Part shown: positions 7,223 to 14,982 of the stretch, piece after piece
How positions within the stretch are numbered: the stretch's first letter is position 1
Layout: each line of letters begins with the position of its first letter
Assembly: GCA_031398695.1 (NCBI GenBank)
Contig: JANNNU010000230.1
Span: 1 to 17,083 of the forward strand
DNA: 17,083 nucleotides
From: JAIYDJ01 sp031398695
GTDB lineage: Bacteria; Pseudomonadota; Alphaproteobacteria; Rhodobacterales; Rhodobacteraceae
Direction: 5' to 3'
The notes under the pieces: model-generated
What the model was told of the DNA's origin: nothing
The model's input: only the letters and a program-made list of their open reading frames with translations
Databases searched by the model: none
Position numbers and translations under genes: made by a program

Positions 7223-8164
7223 ATGACGAATTTGCGCATTCTGGTTCTGGGCGCGGGCGGCACCGGCGGCTATTTCGGCGGGCGGCTGGCCGAGGCGGGG
7301 GCGGACGTGACGTTTCTGGTGCGCGAGGCCCGGGCCGCGGCGCTGCGGCGCGACGGGTTGCGGATCGAAAGCCAGTTCGGCGATGCCAGCCATCCGGTGC
7401 AGGTCGTGACGCAGGACGCGATCGGATCGGGCTATGACATCGTGTTCCTCAGCTGCAAGGCCTATGATCTGGACAGCGCAATCGCGGCGATCCGGCCGGC
7501 GGTCGGGCCGCAGACGGCCATCCTGCCGGTGCTGAACGGGGTCGGGCATATCGCGGTGCTGAACGCCGCCTTCGGGCCGGGGGCCGTGCTGGGCGGCACG
7601 GCGAAGATCCAGGTCACCCTGGTACCCGATGGCACGGTGCGCCATCTGAACGACTGGCGCTTCCTTACCTTCGGTGAGCAGGACGGTGCGATGTCGGACC
7701 GGGTGCTGGCGCTGGCTGCCGCCTGCGCGCCGTGCAAGGGCATGGTCGCCGAGGCGGTGCCCGACATCGCGCAGCGGATGTGGGAGAAGCTGGTGCATGT
7801 GGCGACCTCGGCCGGGATGACCTGCCTGATGCGCGCGAATGTCGGCGAGATCGTGCGCACCGAACAGGGCCGCGCGCAGCTGCTAGACCTGCTGGCGGTG
7901 AATGCCGAGATCGCCGCGCGCAACGGCCACCCGCCCAGTGCCGCGTTTATGGAGACCTACCGCGCCACGTTCTCGGACTCGGCCTCGATGTATTCCACCT
8001 CGATGCTGCGCGACATCGAGCGGGGCGCTGCCACCGAAGGCGCGCATGTGGTTGGCTTCATGCAGCGCGAGGCAGGGGTGCATGGGGTGGCGGCGCCGAT
8101 CCTCGACCTCGCCGCCACGCATCTGCAGGCCTATGACCAGCGCCGTCAGGCGGGGCGTCTCTAG
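7223..8164 (+). CDS. Ketopantoate reductase-family (2-dehydropantoate 2-reductase) oxidoreductase
   Basis: A 313-residue NADP-dependent dehydrogenase of the PanE/ApbA family, which reduces 2-keto acids to 2-hydroxy acids. The N-terminal Rossmann motif is GAGGTGGYFGG (residues 10-20). The conserved lysine of SCKAYD (K79), the LNGVGH loop (N105) and the catalytic lysine in MWEKL (K189) are all present. The C-terminal domain has SMYSTSMLRDIERGAATE, the region that carries the conserved Ser and Glu. GGAGGGG lies 6 bases before the ATG. It follows the LysR gene on the same strand. Placed beside a TTT transporter and an FAH-family gene, it more likely acts in breakdown of a branched hydroxy- or keto-acid than in pantothenate synthesis, so I give no panE symbol. 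Confidence 0.9.
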   Translation: MTNLRILVLGAGGTGGYFGGRLAEAGADVTFLVREARAAALRRDGLRIESQFGDASHPVQVVTQDAIGSGYDIVFLSCKAYDLDSAIAAIRPAVGPQTAILPVLNGVGHIAVLNAAFGPGAVLGGTAKIQVTLVPDGTVRHLNDWRFLTFGEQDGAMSDRVLALAAACAPCKGMVAEAVPDIAQRMWEKLVHVATSAGMTCLMRANVGEIVRTEQGRAQLLDLLAVNAEIAARNGHPPSAAFMETYRATFSDSASMYSTSMLRDIERGAATEGAHVVGFMQREAGVHGVAAPILDLAATHLQAYDQRRQAGRL

Positions 8165-8191
8165 GCCGCCCCCCCTGCGCCTTTCCGCGTT

Positions 8192-9049
8192 TCAGGCCAT
8201 GCAGCGGTTGGTCAGCGTCCCGATGCCGGAAATCGCGATGCTGACACTGTCGCCCGGGGCCAGAAAGCGCGGCGGCTGCAGCCCGATGCCCACACCCGCC
8301 GGCGTGCCGGTGGCGATGATATCGCCGGGCAGCAGGGTGATCCCTGCCGACAGCGTCGATATCAGCGTGGGGATGTCGAAGATCAGGTCGGCGGTGTTGG
8401 CATCCTGGCGCAGCTCGCCGTTGACGTGGCAGGTCACCAGCATCGCCTCGGGGTCCACCTCGTCGGCCGTCACGATCCACGGCCCCATCGGGCAGAACGT
8501 GTCCAGCGATTTGCCGAGGAACCACTGCTTGTGATTGCGCTGCAGGTCGCGCGCTGTCACGTCGTTGACGATCGTATAGCCCCAGACATGGGCATAGGCA
8601 TCCTCGCGCGCGATGCCCCGCCCGCCCGGCCCGATGATGACCGCCAGTTCCGCCTCGTAATCCACCGATCCAGTGATCGCGGCATGCAGGTCGATCTCAT
8701 CGCCAGGTCCGACGACGGTCGTCGGCAGTTTCGAAAATAATGCCGGGAAATCATCGACATCCTTGCCCGCCACCGCGCCCGCTTCGTAACCGCTGCGGGC
8801 AAACTCCTTGGCGTGTTCACGATAGTTCTTGCCGACGCACATGATGTTGCGCAGCGGCTGCGGGATCGGCGCGCGCAAGGTCACATCCGCCAGCGGCACC
8901 ATCATCTGAGCCGGCGGGCGGGGCGTCCCGTCGGCGATCAGTGCGAGCATGTCGCCGCTAGCGGCGGGAAACAGGCCGATCATGCCCTGTTCCGGATAGA
9001 CCTGGCCCAGCCGGGGGCTGCCTTGATACAGGACGGACGCGAATTTCAT
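8192..9049 (-). CDS. Fumarylacetoacetate hydrolase-family protein
   Basis: A 285-residue FAH-superfamily enzyme. The family includes fumarylpyruvate and acylpyruvate hydrolases and oxaloacetate-type decarboxylases, all Mg/Mn-dependent. The metal ligands fit E132 and E134 (DYEAELAVIIG) and D163 (NDVTARDLQ). The catalytic-lid histidine lies in GKNYREHAKE (H79), and K180 is in FLGKSLDTFCPMGP. The C-terminal TGTPAGVG motif is typical. The ATG at 9049 has AGAAAGG about seven bases upstream. It converges with the dehydrogenase gene (27 bases apart) and diverges from the GntR regulator, whose operator lies between the two starts. The exact substrate cannot be read from sequence. Confidence 0.93.
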   Translation of the reverse strand: MKFASVLYQGSPRLGQVYPEQGMIGLFPAASGDMLALIADGTPRPPAQMMVPLADVTLRAPIPQPLRNIMCVGKNYREHAKEFARSGYEAGAVAGKDVDDFPALFSKLPTTVVGPGDEIDLHAAITGSVDYEAELAVIIGPGGRGIAREDAYAHVWGYTIVNDVTARDLQRNHKQWFLGKSLDTFCPMGPWIVTADEVDPEAMLVTCHVNGELRQDANTADLIFDIPTLISTLSAGITLLPGDIIATGTPAGVGIGLQPPRFLAPGDSVSIAISGIGTLTNRCMA

Positions 9050-9066
9050 GGGGATGCCTTTCTGCT

Positions 9067-9095
9067 TTCGGACAGGTCATTGTGCTTCGGACAGG
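9067..9095. repeat. Direct repeat TTCGGACAGG upstream of the FAH-family gene
   Basis: Two exact copies of TTCGGACAGG occur at 9067-9076 and 9086-9095, 19 bases apart, within the 5' leader of the FAH-family gene. A shorter GGGACAG follows at 9097-9103. The spacing, close to two helical turns, would suit a regulator binding one face of the DNA, but no known binding motif is recognised. Confidence 0.45.
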
Positions 9096-9106
9096 CGGGA
9101 CAGTTT

Positions 9107-9138
9107 GTCAACCAGCTTGGAAATTGGTTGACCAATTT
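9107..9138. promoter_or_regulatory. GntR/FadR-type operator with overlapping inverted repeats
   Basis: The sequence AAATTGGT-TG-ACCAATTT (9121-9138) has perfect eight-base arms. It contains the TGGTnnACCA core that is characteristic of FadR-subfamily GntR regulators. A second inverted repeat shares its right half: GTCAACCA (9107-9114) and TGGTTGAC (9125-9132), ten bases apart. The element lies 57 bases upstream of the FAH-family start and about 40 bases upstream of the GntR start. It is the likely autoregulatory and target operator of the adjacent regulator. Confidence 0.75.
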
Positions 9139-9178
9139 GCGGCGATGCGCTAGGCCGTTTGCACGAAGGGACTGGACA

Positions 9179-9826
9179 ATGCGGGACGGCGACAAGGTCA
9201 GGGATCACGTTCTGAATGCGATCGGTGCGCGACAGTATCGCCCCGGCGAGCGGCTGCCGACCGAGCGGCAACTGTGTGAGGCGCTGTCGATGGGGCGCGC
9301 CGCGGTGCGCGATGCGCTGGCAATTCTGGAAAGCGAGGGCCGAGTGGTGCGCCGCGCTGGCAGCGGCACCTATGTGGCCGAATCCGCCCCTGACCCGCGC
9401 CCCGGTCACGTTAGTCCGGCCGACGTGATGGCGGCGCGTCTGGCGATCGAGCCTGCGCTGGCGTATCTGGTTGCGACCAACGCGACTGCGGCGGATTTCG
9501 CCGCAATGGAGCTTTGCCTGGCCAAAGGCTACGAGGCACCGGACCTGCTGGCGTTCGAAACTTGGGATGCCGCGTTGCACTCAGCCATCGTCCGCGCCGC
9601 CCACAACCCGTTGATCGACCGGGCCTATGCCCTCATCACCGCCGCCCGCCACCAGGATGACTGGGGCGCCCTGAAACGCCGCAGCCTGACGGAGGAACGC
9701 CGCACGGCCTATCATGACGATCACGCGCTGATCGTGGCCGCCCTGACCCGACGCGACAGCACCGAGGGTGAGGCTTGCCTTCGCGCGCATCTGGTCCGCG
9801 TGCGCGGCAACCTGCTCGACCCATGA
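9179..9826 (+). CDS. GntR-family regulator, FadR subfamily (FCD domain)
   Basis: A 215-residue regulator. The N-terminal winged HTH is clear: YRPGERLPTERQLCEALSMGR, then AAVRDALAILESEGRV and a RRAGSGTYVAE wing (residues 20-68). The C-terminal all-helical FCD domain has WDAALHSAIVRAAHNPLI (D130, H134) and later histidines in DDHALIVAAL and RAHLVRVR, the positions that usually bind a metal. The ATG at 9179 is chosen because upstream sequence is the operator. The stop TGA overlaps the next gene's ATG. The regulator most likely represses the divergent FAH-family gene and itself, and the ligand would be an acid of that pathway; this is inference. Confidence 0.93.
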   Translation: MRDGDKVRDHVLNAIGARQYRPGERLPTERQLCEALSMGRAAVRDALAILESEGRVVRRAGSGTYVAESAPDPRPGHVSPADVMAARLAIEPALAYLVATNATAADFAAMELCLAKGYEAPDLLAFETWDAALHSAIVRAAHNPLIDRAYALITAARHQDDWGALKRRSLTEERRTAYHDDHALIVAALTRRDSTEGEACLRAHLVRVRGNLLDP

Positions 9827-10890
9827 CTCACAAGCTAACTGGCGAGGATCGCACGCTGATGTCGCACTATGCCCGTCAGGTCCGGGACGGGACGCTGCGG
9901 GACGATGCGGGGCAGCGCGAGGTTCTGAAGGCACTGGACGGTGTGCGGGTGTACCTAGAGCGCCCTTCATCGAAAGCCCTACGCAGGCAGGATTCGCCAA
10001 ACGGGTTATACATCTGGGGCGATGTCGGGCGCGGCAAGACAATGGTCATGGATCTTTTCTTTGCGCAGGCAGGTCTGGTCGAAAAGCGCCGGGCCCATTT
10101 TGACGCCTTCATGCGCGACCTGCATGCGGCACGCCACGCAGCCCATGGCGACGGCCATGCCGACGCGGTTGGCGTTGCGGTGCGCAGGATTGCCGGAGGT
10201 ATCAGGCTGCTCGCGCTGGATGAACTTCAGGTCCGCGACTCGGCAGATTCGACCCTGCTGCGCCGGGTCTTCGCCGATCTCTTTGCGGCTGGAGTCACCA
10301 TCGTCGCGACGTCAAACACGCCTCCAAGCGAGCTTTATCGCGCGGACGCGAAACGCGACGTGTTCCAGCCGCTGATCGATCTGTTGAGCACGCGGCTGAT
10401 TGTGCATCATCTCGGCGGCCCTGTCGATTATAGGCTACGGGCGGGGGAGGCGAAAAGGAACTACTTCTTCCCGAACGATGCGCGCGCAAGGGCAGCGCTG
10501 AACCGGATCTAGACCGAACTTGTCGGTGACAAGGCAAGGCCAGCAACGTTTCGCATCCTCAGCCGTGATTTTGATCTGCCCGCCTTTCACGACGGCATCG
10601 CCCGGATGACATTCGATCACGCCTGTGCCCAGCCGCGCGGCCCGGCAGACTATATCGCGCTCTGCGCCAAGCTGCGGGTCCTTATGCTGGATGATGTTCC
10701 CCGCCTTTCGATGGACAGGCACGACGTGGCCCGCAGGTTCATCATGTTGGTGGATGCCGCCTATGCGGCCAGGGTCCGCTTGATCCTCAGCGCCGAGGTT
10801 GCAGTGGAAATGCTGTACCCCGCCGGCGATGGCGTCAATTCATTCAGGCGCTTGATCAGCAGGTTGAGTGAGATGCAAAGTTGGGAGTAG
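9823..10890 (+). pseudogene. zapE: zapE (AFG1-like ATPase) interrupted by an in-frame TAG
   Basis: ZapE is a cell-division ATPase of the AFG1 family. Read through, this frame has 355 codons, the normal family length. Walker A is GDVGRGKT (residues 66-73), Walker B is LALDELQVRD, the sensor region is VATSN, and the C-terminal part includes RLSMDRHDVARRF and LIDAAY-like sequence (VDAAYAARVRLIL). A TAG at 10510-10512 (codon 230) splits it. The position reads NRI-stop-TEL, where I recall a tryptophan as usual, so one base change from TGG is the likely cause. The same frame is open on both sides, so there is no frameshift. The start ATG overlaps the GntR stop. The Walker A, B and sensor motifs all lie before the stop, so a 229-residue ATPase fragment could be made. 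A sequencing error is possible. Confidence 0.85.
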
Positions 10891-11538
10891 CACGGGCATA
10901 GTCCAGGCAAAGGGGAAAATGGCCTTCCTGCAATTCGTTATGCGAGGCGCAAGCTAGTCAGGTTGTTTCGAAGGCAATCGCGAAGGGCAGCTTCGCAGTA
11001 ATGCTGCGCCAGCCGCGCGCGCTGCCGACAGTCTCCTCTCCGCCCTCCACGTCGACGACCACCGGAAAGTGCTGCGTGACGACCGAATGGCTGCTTTGGC
11101 ACAATGCTGCATGGCCGTGCTGCACTTCAGTCAGGCCGCTTTCCGCCCTCACCCGCCGTTCAAGCCGAACCTGCAAAGCCAACAGCGAAAGTTCGACCAC
11201 AGTTCCAAGACGTTTGAACGCCACTCCGATCCAACCCCAATCCGGAGTTTCTGAAAGCTGTTCCTTTGCACGGCCTTACAAGCTAAACACCGAAATGGCG
11301 CAGTTATTAGGTCCAGAGAATAGTCGCCCCAAGAGAACGCTTCCGGGCCTGCTGGCGCAGAAGCCAGTGCTCAGCCCTCCCCGCATAACCCCCGAAAACA
11401 ACGGAAAAATCCGGCCGCAGCCGGATCGGGAGAACGCGTTCGCTTGGGCAAGTGGAAGAGGGGACGGGGCTGCCGTCGAACCTTCTCTGAGACGAATTGC
11501 AGCTTTCGCCTCCTTGTCGCGAGAAAGAAATCATGGTG
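10891..11538. other. 648-base stretch with no recognised gene
   Basis: Between the zapE-like gene and the 3' end of the cyclase I recognise no protein family on either strand. The best open frame is on the minus strand at 10958-11224 (88 residues). It has moderate GC bias at third positions but no clear ribosome site or known motif, so I do not call it a gene. A plus-strand frame at 11001-11567 is rich in Ser, Pro and Arg, as expected of a shadow. The stretch holds a minus-strand terminator at 11409-11426. The local base composition is lower in GC than the flanks, which would suit an old, decayed insertion. Confidence 0.4.
11404..11426 (-). terminator. Rho-independent terminator downstream of the cyclase gene
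   Basis: A perfect seven-base stem, ATCCGGC / GCCGGAT (11409-11415 and 11420-11426), with a four-base loop is followed on the minus strand by TTTT. It lies about 115 bases past the cyclase stop and is oriented to end minus-strand transcription. The stem is short but GC-rich. Confidence 0.6.
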
Positions 11539-12915
11539 CTAACTGTTACGGGGCCCGCTGCCAGTGAATGGTGTTGCTTGCCGAACCGTCGTTACCTGCA
11601 AACCAACATATGACGGGACTGCCGAAATGCCGGTACTAATGCCCCGGATTTGGATTGGCCTCGCGTTCACGAGATCAGCGTCGGCCCGGTTGGCAGCGCG
11701 CAGGGTCGCCAAGCTGTAGAGCGCCTCGCACGCCTCGACTCGGGTGGCGCCTTGCAGGCGGCTGGCGATGTTGACGGTGTCACCGATCACGGTGAACTTC
11801 AGGCGGCGCTCGGTTCCGGTGGTGCCGACCACCACCTCTCCGGTGTGCAGACCGATGCCGATACGGACGGGCTCCTCGCCGCGCCCAAGACGATCCGCGT
11901 TCCAGTCGGCGATGGAGCGACGTATGCTGTCGGCGCAGGCGATCGCGCGAGCGGCATCATCGTCGCGCACGGCGGGGGTGCCGAAGACGGCTAGCACCTC
12001 GTCGCCGATGAAGTCCTCCAGCGTGCCGCGATGGGCAAACACCTCCTCGGCCACACGGGCGTGGAAGATGCGCAGGAAGTCGATCACCTCCGCAGGGTCG
12101 CGGTTTTCGGCGAAGGTGGTGAAGCCGACGAGGTCGACGAAGAGGATCGTCGCCTGCTGCCGGCGCACTGGGCCGAAGGGTTCGGACTGCGCCGCAAGGT
12201 CCTCGACCAGATCGGGTGGCACATAGCGTGCGAGGTTTACCCGCGCGGCCTGAGCCTCGGCCTCGGCCCTCACCAGAGCCCGCGCACGCTGCGTGGCGAG
12301 GGCTAAGATCGCGGCAGAGGCGAGGAGGAACAAGCTTTCTTCGATCCGGTTGCCGGTGCCCGTGAAGTCGGGGTCGGTCAGCAGGGCGATGTAGTCTGCG
12401 GCGGTGTAGCCCGGGGGTAGGTCACTCCAGCTGACAGTTCGCTCCATGCCCAGAATGATCGACAGGAATGCGCCCCATAACGCGGCAACCAAGCTGACCC
12501 CGGTGAACAGCACGAGGCCGGGAGAGAGGGACAGAGTGGAGGCGGCGAGGAAGAAGAAGACGTAGGCGACGCCATAGGCGCGAAAGACCATGATCTGCGG
12601 CACCTCGCCGCCCTGATAGAGCGGCGCGTTGGCGGCGATCCAGCCGAGGGCCAGCGCATCGACGGCCACAATGACGTAGCGGTGCCACGTCCGCTCCAGC
12701 CTCCGCGCCATCAGCCATAGATGCAGGGCAGACAGCCCTGCGAACCCGGCGATGGCGATCAGCGGGGTGAGCGACCCGATTGCGGACCCGGCCCCGGTCT
12801 GCCAGATGGCGAAGAGGGCGCTGGCGATCAGGCGCCCCCAGATGCCCAGTCGCAATCCGGACCTTTCAGCGGCCAGCAGCGCCGCGTCGGTTCGACGGGT
12901 AGCCCTCTTGTCCAT
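11539..12915 (-). CDS. Membrane-anchored class III adenylate/guanylate cyclase
   Basis: A 458-residue protein. Residues 1-210 hold about six hydrophobic segments (near 24-42, 48-70, 80-97, 108-127, 130-155 and 192-208), followed by a short helical linker. The C-terminal class III cyclase domain (about 252-420) makes cAMP or cGMP. Metal-binding aspartates are D261 (ILFVDLVGF) and D305 (IGDEVLAVFG). The transition-state Asn and Arg are N382 and R386 (GDTVNIASR). The lysine that often precedes FIGD and selects the base is Asp here (D301), so nucleotide choice is uncertain. The ATG at 12915 has GGAG close upstream. It diverges from the AraC gene across 92 bases. The membrane part does not match a named sensor domain that I recognise. 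Confidence 0.92.
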   Translation of the reverse strand: MDKRATRRTDAALLAAERSGLRLGIWGRLIASALFAIWQTGAGSAIGSLTPLIAIAGFAGLSALHLWLMARRLERTWHRYVIVAVDALALGWIAANAPLYQGGEVPQIMVFRAYGVAYVFFFLAASTLSLSPGLVLFTGVSLVAALWGAFLSIILGMERTVSWSDLPPGYTAADYIALLTDPDFTGTGNRIEESLFLLASAAILALATQRARALVRAEAEAQAARVNLARYVPPDLVEDLAAQSEPFGPVRRQQATILFVDLVGFTTFAENRDPAEVIDFLRIFHARVAEEVFAHRGTLEDFIGDEVLAVFGTPAVRDDDAARAIACADSIRRSIADWNADRLGRGEEPVRIGIGLHTGEVVVGTTGTERRLKFTVIGDTVNIASRLQGATRVEACEALYSLATLRAANRADADLVNARPIQIRGISTGISAVPSYVGLQVTTVRQATPFTGSGPRNS

Positions 12916-12971
12916 GCTCCAACCCCGCGCCGGTTTTTCGCAACGCCCGCCACCGCAAACACGCTGCGAAT

Positions 12972-12986
12972 CTTGATTTGATCAAG
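12972..12986. promoter_or_regulatory. Palindrome CTTGATTTGATCAAG between the cyclase and AraC genes
   Basis: Perfect six-base arms CTTGAT and ATCAAG flank TTG in the middle of the divergent promoter region. The half-sites TTGAT/ATCAA are those of FNR/Anr/Dnr regulators, but the gap is three bases instead of the usual four. The overlapping TTGATCAA (12978-12985) is itself palindromic. It could be an operator for the AraC regulator or a variant FNR-type site. Confidence 0.4.
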
Positions 12987-13007
12987 CGTTGCCACCTACC
13001 TTCTCAC

Positions 13008-13769
13008 ATGGCAGGGACAAACGGCGCAAAGGTGATGTTTCCGGCGGGCGGCGGTGCTTTTGCACTACCGCGACTGTCGTTGGGGATATTCCATGTCGCT
13101 CAGCCTACGCATCAGCTGGCTGTGGGCAGTGACAAGCTTTCCCACATCCCGCTGCACAGCGGGCAAGGCTGGATCCAGCCCGCAGGCAGCGAGGGGCTAT
13201 GCGTCTTCGACGACGCGGGGCTTGGCAGCATCGTGGAGTTCGACACCTCCACCATGACGGACTTCGGGATTGCCGTGGACGATCCCGGCCTTCTGTTCGT
13301 TGGGACATTGGACCCGCTGCTCGCGCATCTCGCCCAGGCGGTTGTCGAAGCGACCACGGCACCGCGGCTTTACCGCGACACGATGGAACAGGCGATTGCG
13401 GCGCAGATGGCCTCCTGCCTGAGAGGCGGTCGGGTCGAAATCGGCAAGCCGGTCGGCGACGCCCGCCTGAGCCGAACCATTGCCTTCATCGAGGACAATC
13501 TGGACAAGGACATCGCGCTGGCTGACCTGGCATCCCTCGCCGCGATGTCGCCGTTCCATTTCTCGCGGTCGTTCAAAGCGGCGACAGGCAAGTCCCCGCT
13601 GCAGTTCGTCATCGCGGCCCGGCTAGACCGTGCCAGGCTGTTGCTGCGCACGACCCGACTGCCCGTTGCCGAGGTCGCCTACCGCGTGGGCTATGAGGAC
13701 GTCAGCCGGTTTGGCCAGCATTTCCGCCGCGCCGTGGGCGCATCGCCCGGGGTGTATCGGCTCGGCTAG
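13008..13769 (+). CDS. AraC-family transcriptional regulator
   Basis: A 253-residue AraC-type regulator from the ATG at 13008; a longer reading would need the TTG at 12978, which lies inside a palindrome and lacks support. The N-terminal part (about 1-140) is a ligand-binding-like domain without a motif that I can name. The C-terminal 100 residues hold both HTH motifs: IALADLASLAAMSPFHFSRSF with GKSPLQFV, then LPVAEVAYRVGYEDVSRFGQHF with a G-SPGVYR end. It is intact. It sits 154 bases upstream of the SDR gene on the same strand, so that gene is its likely target. It is also divergent from the cyclase gene. Confidence 0.93.
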   Translation: MAGTNGAKVMFPAGGGAFALPRLSLGIFHVAQPTHQLAVGSDKLSHIPLHSGQGWIQPAGSEGLCVFDDAGLGSIVEFDTSTMTDFGIAVDDPGLLFVGTLDPLLAHLAQAVVEATTAPRLYRDTMEQAIAAQMASCLRGGRVEIGKPVGDARLSRTIAFIEDNLDKDIALADLASLAAMSPFHFSRSFKAATGKSPLQFVIAARLDRARLLLRTTRLPVAEVAYRVGYEDVSRFGQHFRRAVGASPGVYRLG

Positions 13770-13923
13770 GTCGTGCATTGCCACGCAGAACAGCAAGAAT
13801 AGCATAGCGAAGCGCAAGATCCGGGCCTGCCCTCGACGGCCTTTTCCCGCATCTTTAGCCCATGAAGCCGATGATCCATATCGGTAGATCGCCCGAGCGG
13901 CGGCTCATGCCAGGAGCAGAGAG

Positions 13924-14811
13924 ATGACCATCTACCCCACCGACGCCCCGTCCCGCCGTGCCATCCTTGGCAGCCTGCTGACTGCGGGCGCTCTAATCAC
14001 CGCGGCCAAAGCGACCGCCAACACGATGGCACCGCCAGCCGTTTCCGCCACCGGCACCGGCCGTTTCGCCAACCGCACCGTCCTGATCACCGGGGCTACC
14101 TCCGGCATCGGGCAGGCAACCGCCGAGGCATTCGCCCGCGAGGGCGCGCACGTCATGTTCTGCGGCCGTCGCGAGGCGCTGGGGGACGAGGTGGAAGCCG
14201 CGATCCGGGCGGCGGGCGGGGAGGCAACATTCCGCCGGGCCGACGTGCGCAACCCTGCCGAAGTTGAGGCGCTGATCGCCGCCTGTGTTGCGACCTACGG
14301 CAGCCTCGACATCCTCTACAACAACGCAGGCATCTTCATGACGCCGGGCGAGATCCAGGACATCGCCGTCGAGAACTACCAAGATATCATGGCCACCAAC
14401 GCAGGGGGCGTGTTCTTCGGCATGAAGTATGCGATCCCGCTCATGCGGCAGCAGGGCCGCGGGGTGATCGTCAATATGGCCTCGGTCGCGGGCCACAAGG
14501 GCTTTGCCAACACGGCCGCCTACAACGCCTCCAAGCATGCGATCATCGGGATGACGAAAGCGGTGGCGGTGGCCAACGCCCGCCACAACATCCGGGTGAA
14601 CTCGCTTTCGCCGCTTGCCGTCGATACCCCGCAGCTGCGAGCGAGCTTCGACTACCAAGGCTTCACCTACGAGGCTGCAGCACCGAACTTCGTCACCCCG
14701 CGCATCATGCAGCCGTCCGAGATCGCGAACGCCGTGATGTTCCTTTCGTCCGACGATGCGACGAGCATCACGGGGATGGACCTCGACGTGACGGGCGGTC
14801 AGCTGGCGTGA
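13924..14811 (+). CDS. SDR-family oxidoreductase with a Tat-type signal peptide
   Basis: A 295-residue short-chain dehydrogenase/reductase preceded by about 45 extra residues. That leader has a twin-arginine motif SRRAILG (residues 10-16), a hydrophobic stretch (LLTAGALITAA) and an ATAN cleavage-like site near 33, so export of the folded, cofactor-loaded enzyme to the periplasm is likely. The SDR core is complete: TGATSGIG (56-63), GRR after strand 2 (suggesting NADP), NNAG (133-136), and the triad S187, Y200, K204 (YNASK). The C-terminus has GMDLDVTGGQLA. AGGAG precedes the ATG at 13924. The preceding AraC gene is its likely regulator. Substrate unknown. Confidence 0.92.
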   Translation: MTIYPTDAPSRRAILGSLLTAGALITAAKATANTMAPPAVSATGTGRFANRTVLITGATSGIGQATAEAFAREGAHVMFCGRREALGDEVEAAIRAAGGEATFRRADVRNPAEVEALIAACVATYGSLDILYNNAGIFMTPGEIQDIAVENYQDIMATNAGGVFFGMKYAIPLMRQQGRGVIVNMASVAGHKGFANTAAYNASKHAIIGMTKAVAVANARHNIRVNSLSPLAVDTPQLRASFDYQGFTYEAAAPNFVTPRIMQPSEIANAVMFLSSDDATSITGMDLDVTGGQLA

Positions 14812-14900
14812 CGGCGCGTGTTCTATCCTGTTGACCTGTAGGCCCGGTCCGAAGTTACCCTTTAGGCCGGGTTGGATCGGCTGAAAGTTCACGATGGTTT

Positions 14901-14922
14901 CTGAGCACTCGCACATGCTCAG
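14901..14922. repeat. Inverted repeat upstream of the AraC remnant
   Basis: Seven-base arms CTGAGCA (14901-14907) and TGCTCAG (14916-14922) flank eight bases. No T-tract follows, so it is not a terminator for the SDR gene 90 bases upstream. It lies 61 bases before the GTG of the AraC remnant and may be that gene's old operator. Confidence 0.35.
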
Positions 14923-14982
14923 ACTGGCAAAACGGGCTGCCGATCCCATCTTCACCCAACCGCGATGTACAGGAGGGCAGCC

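Noticed and set aside
14840..14874. The near-repeat TAGGCCCGGT / TAGGCCGGGT after the SDR gene as a terminator.
   Set aside because: The arms pair over only five bases, the gap is long and no T-tract follows.
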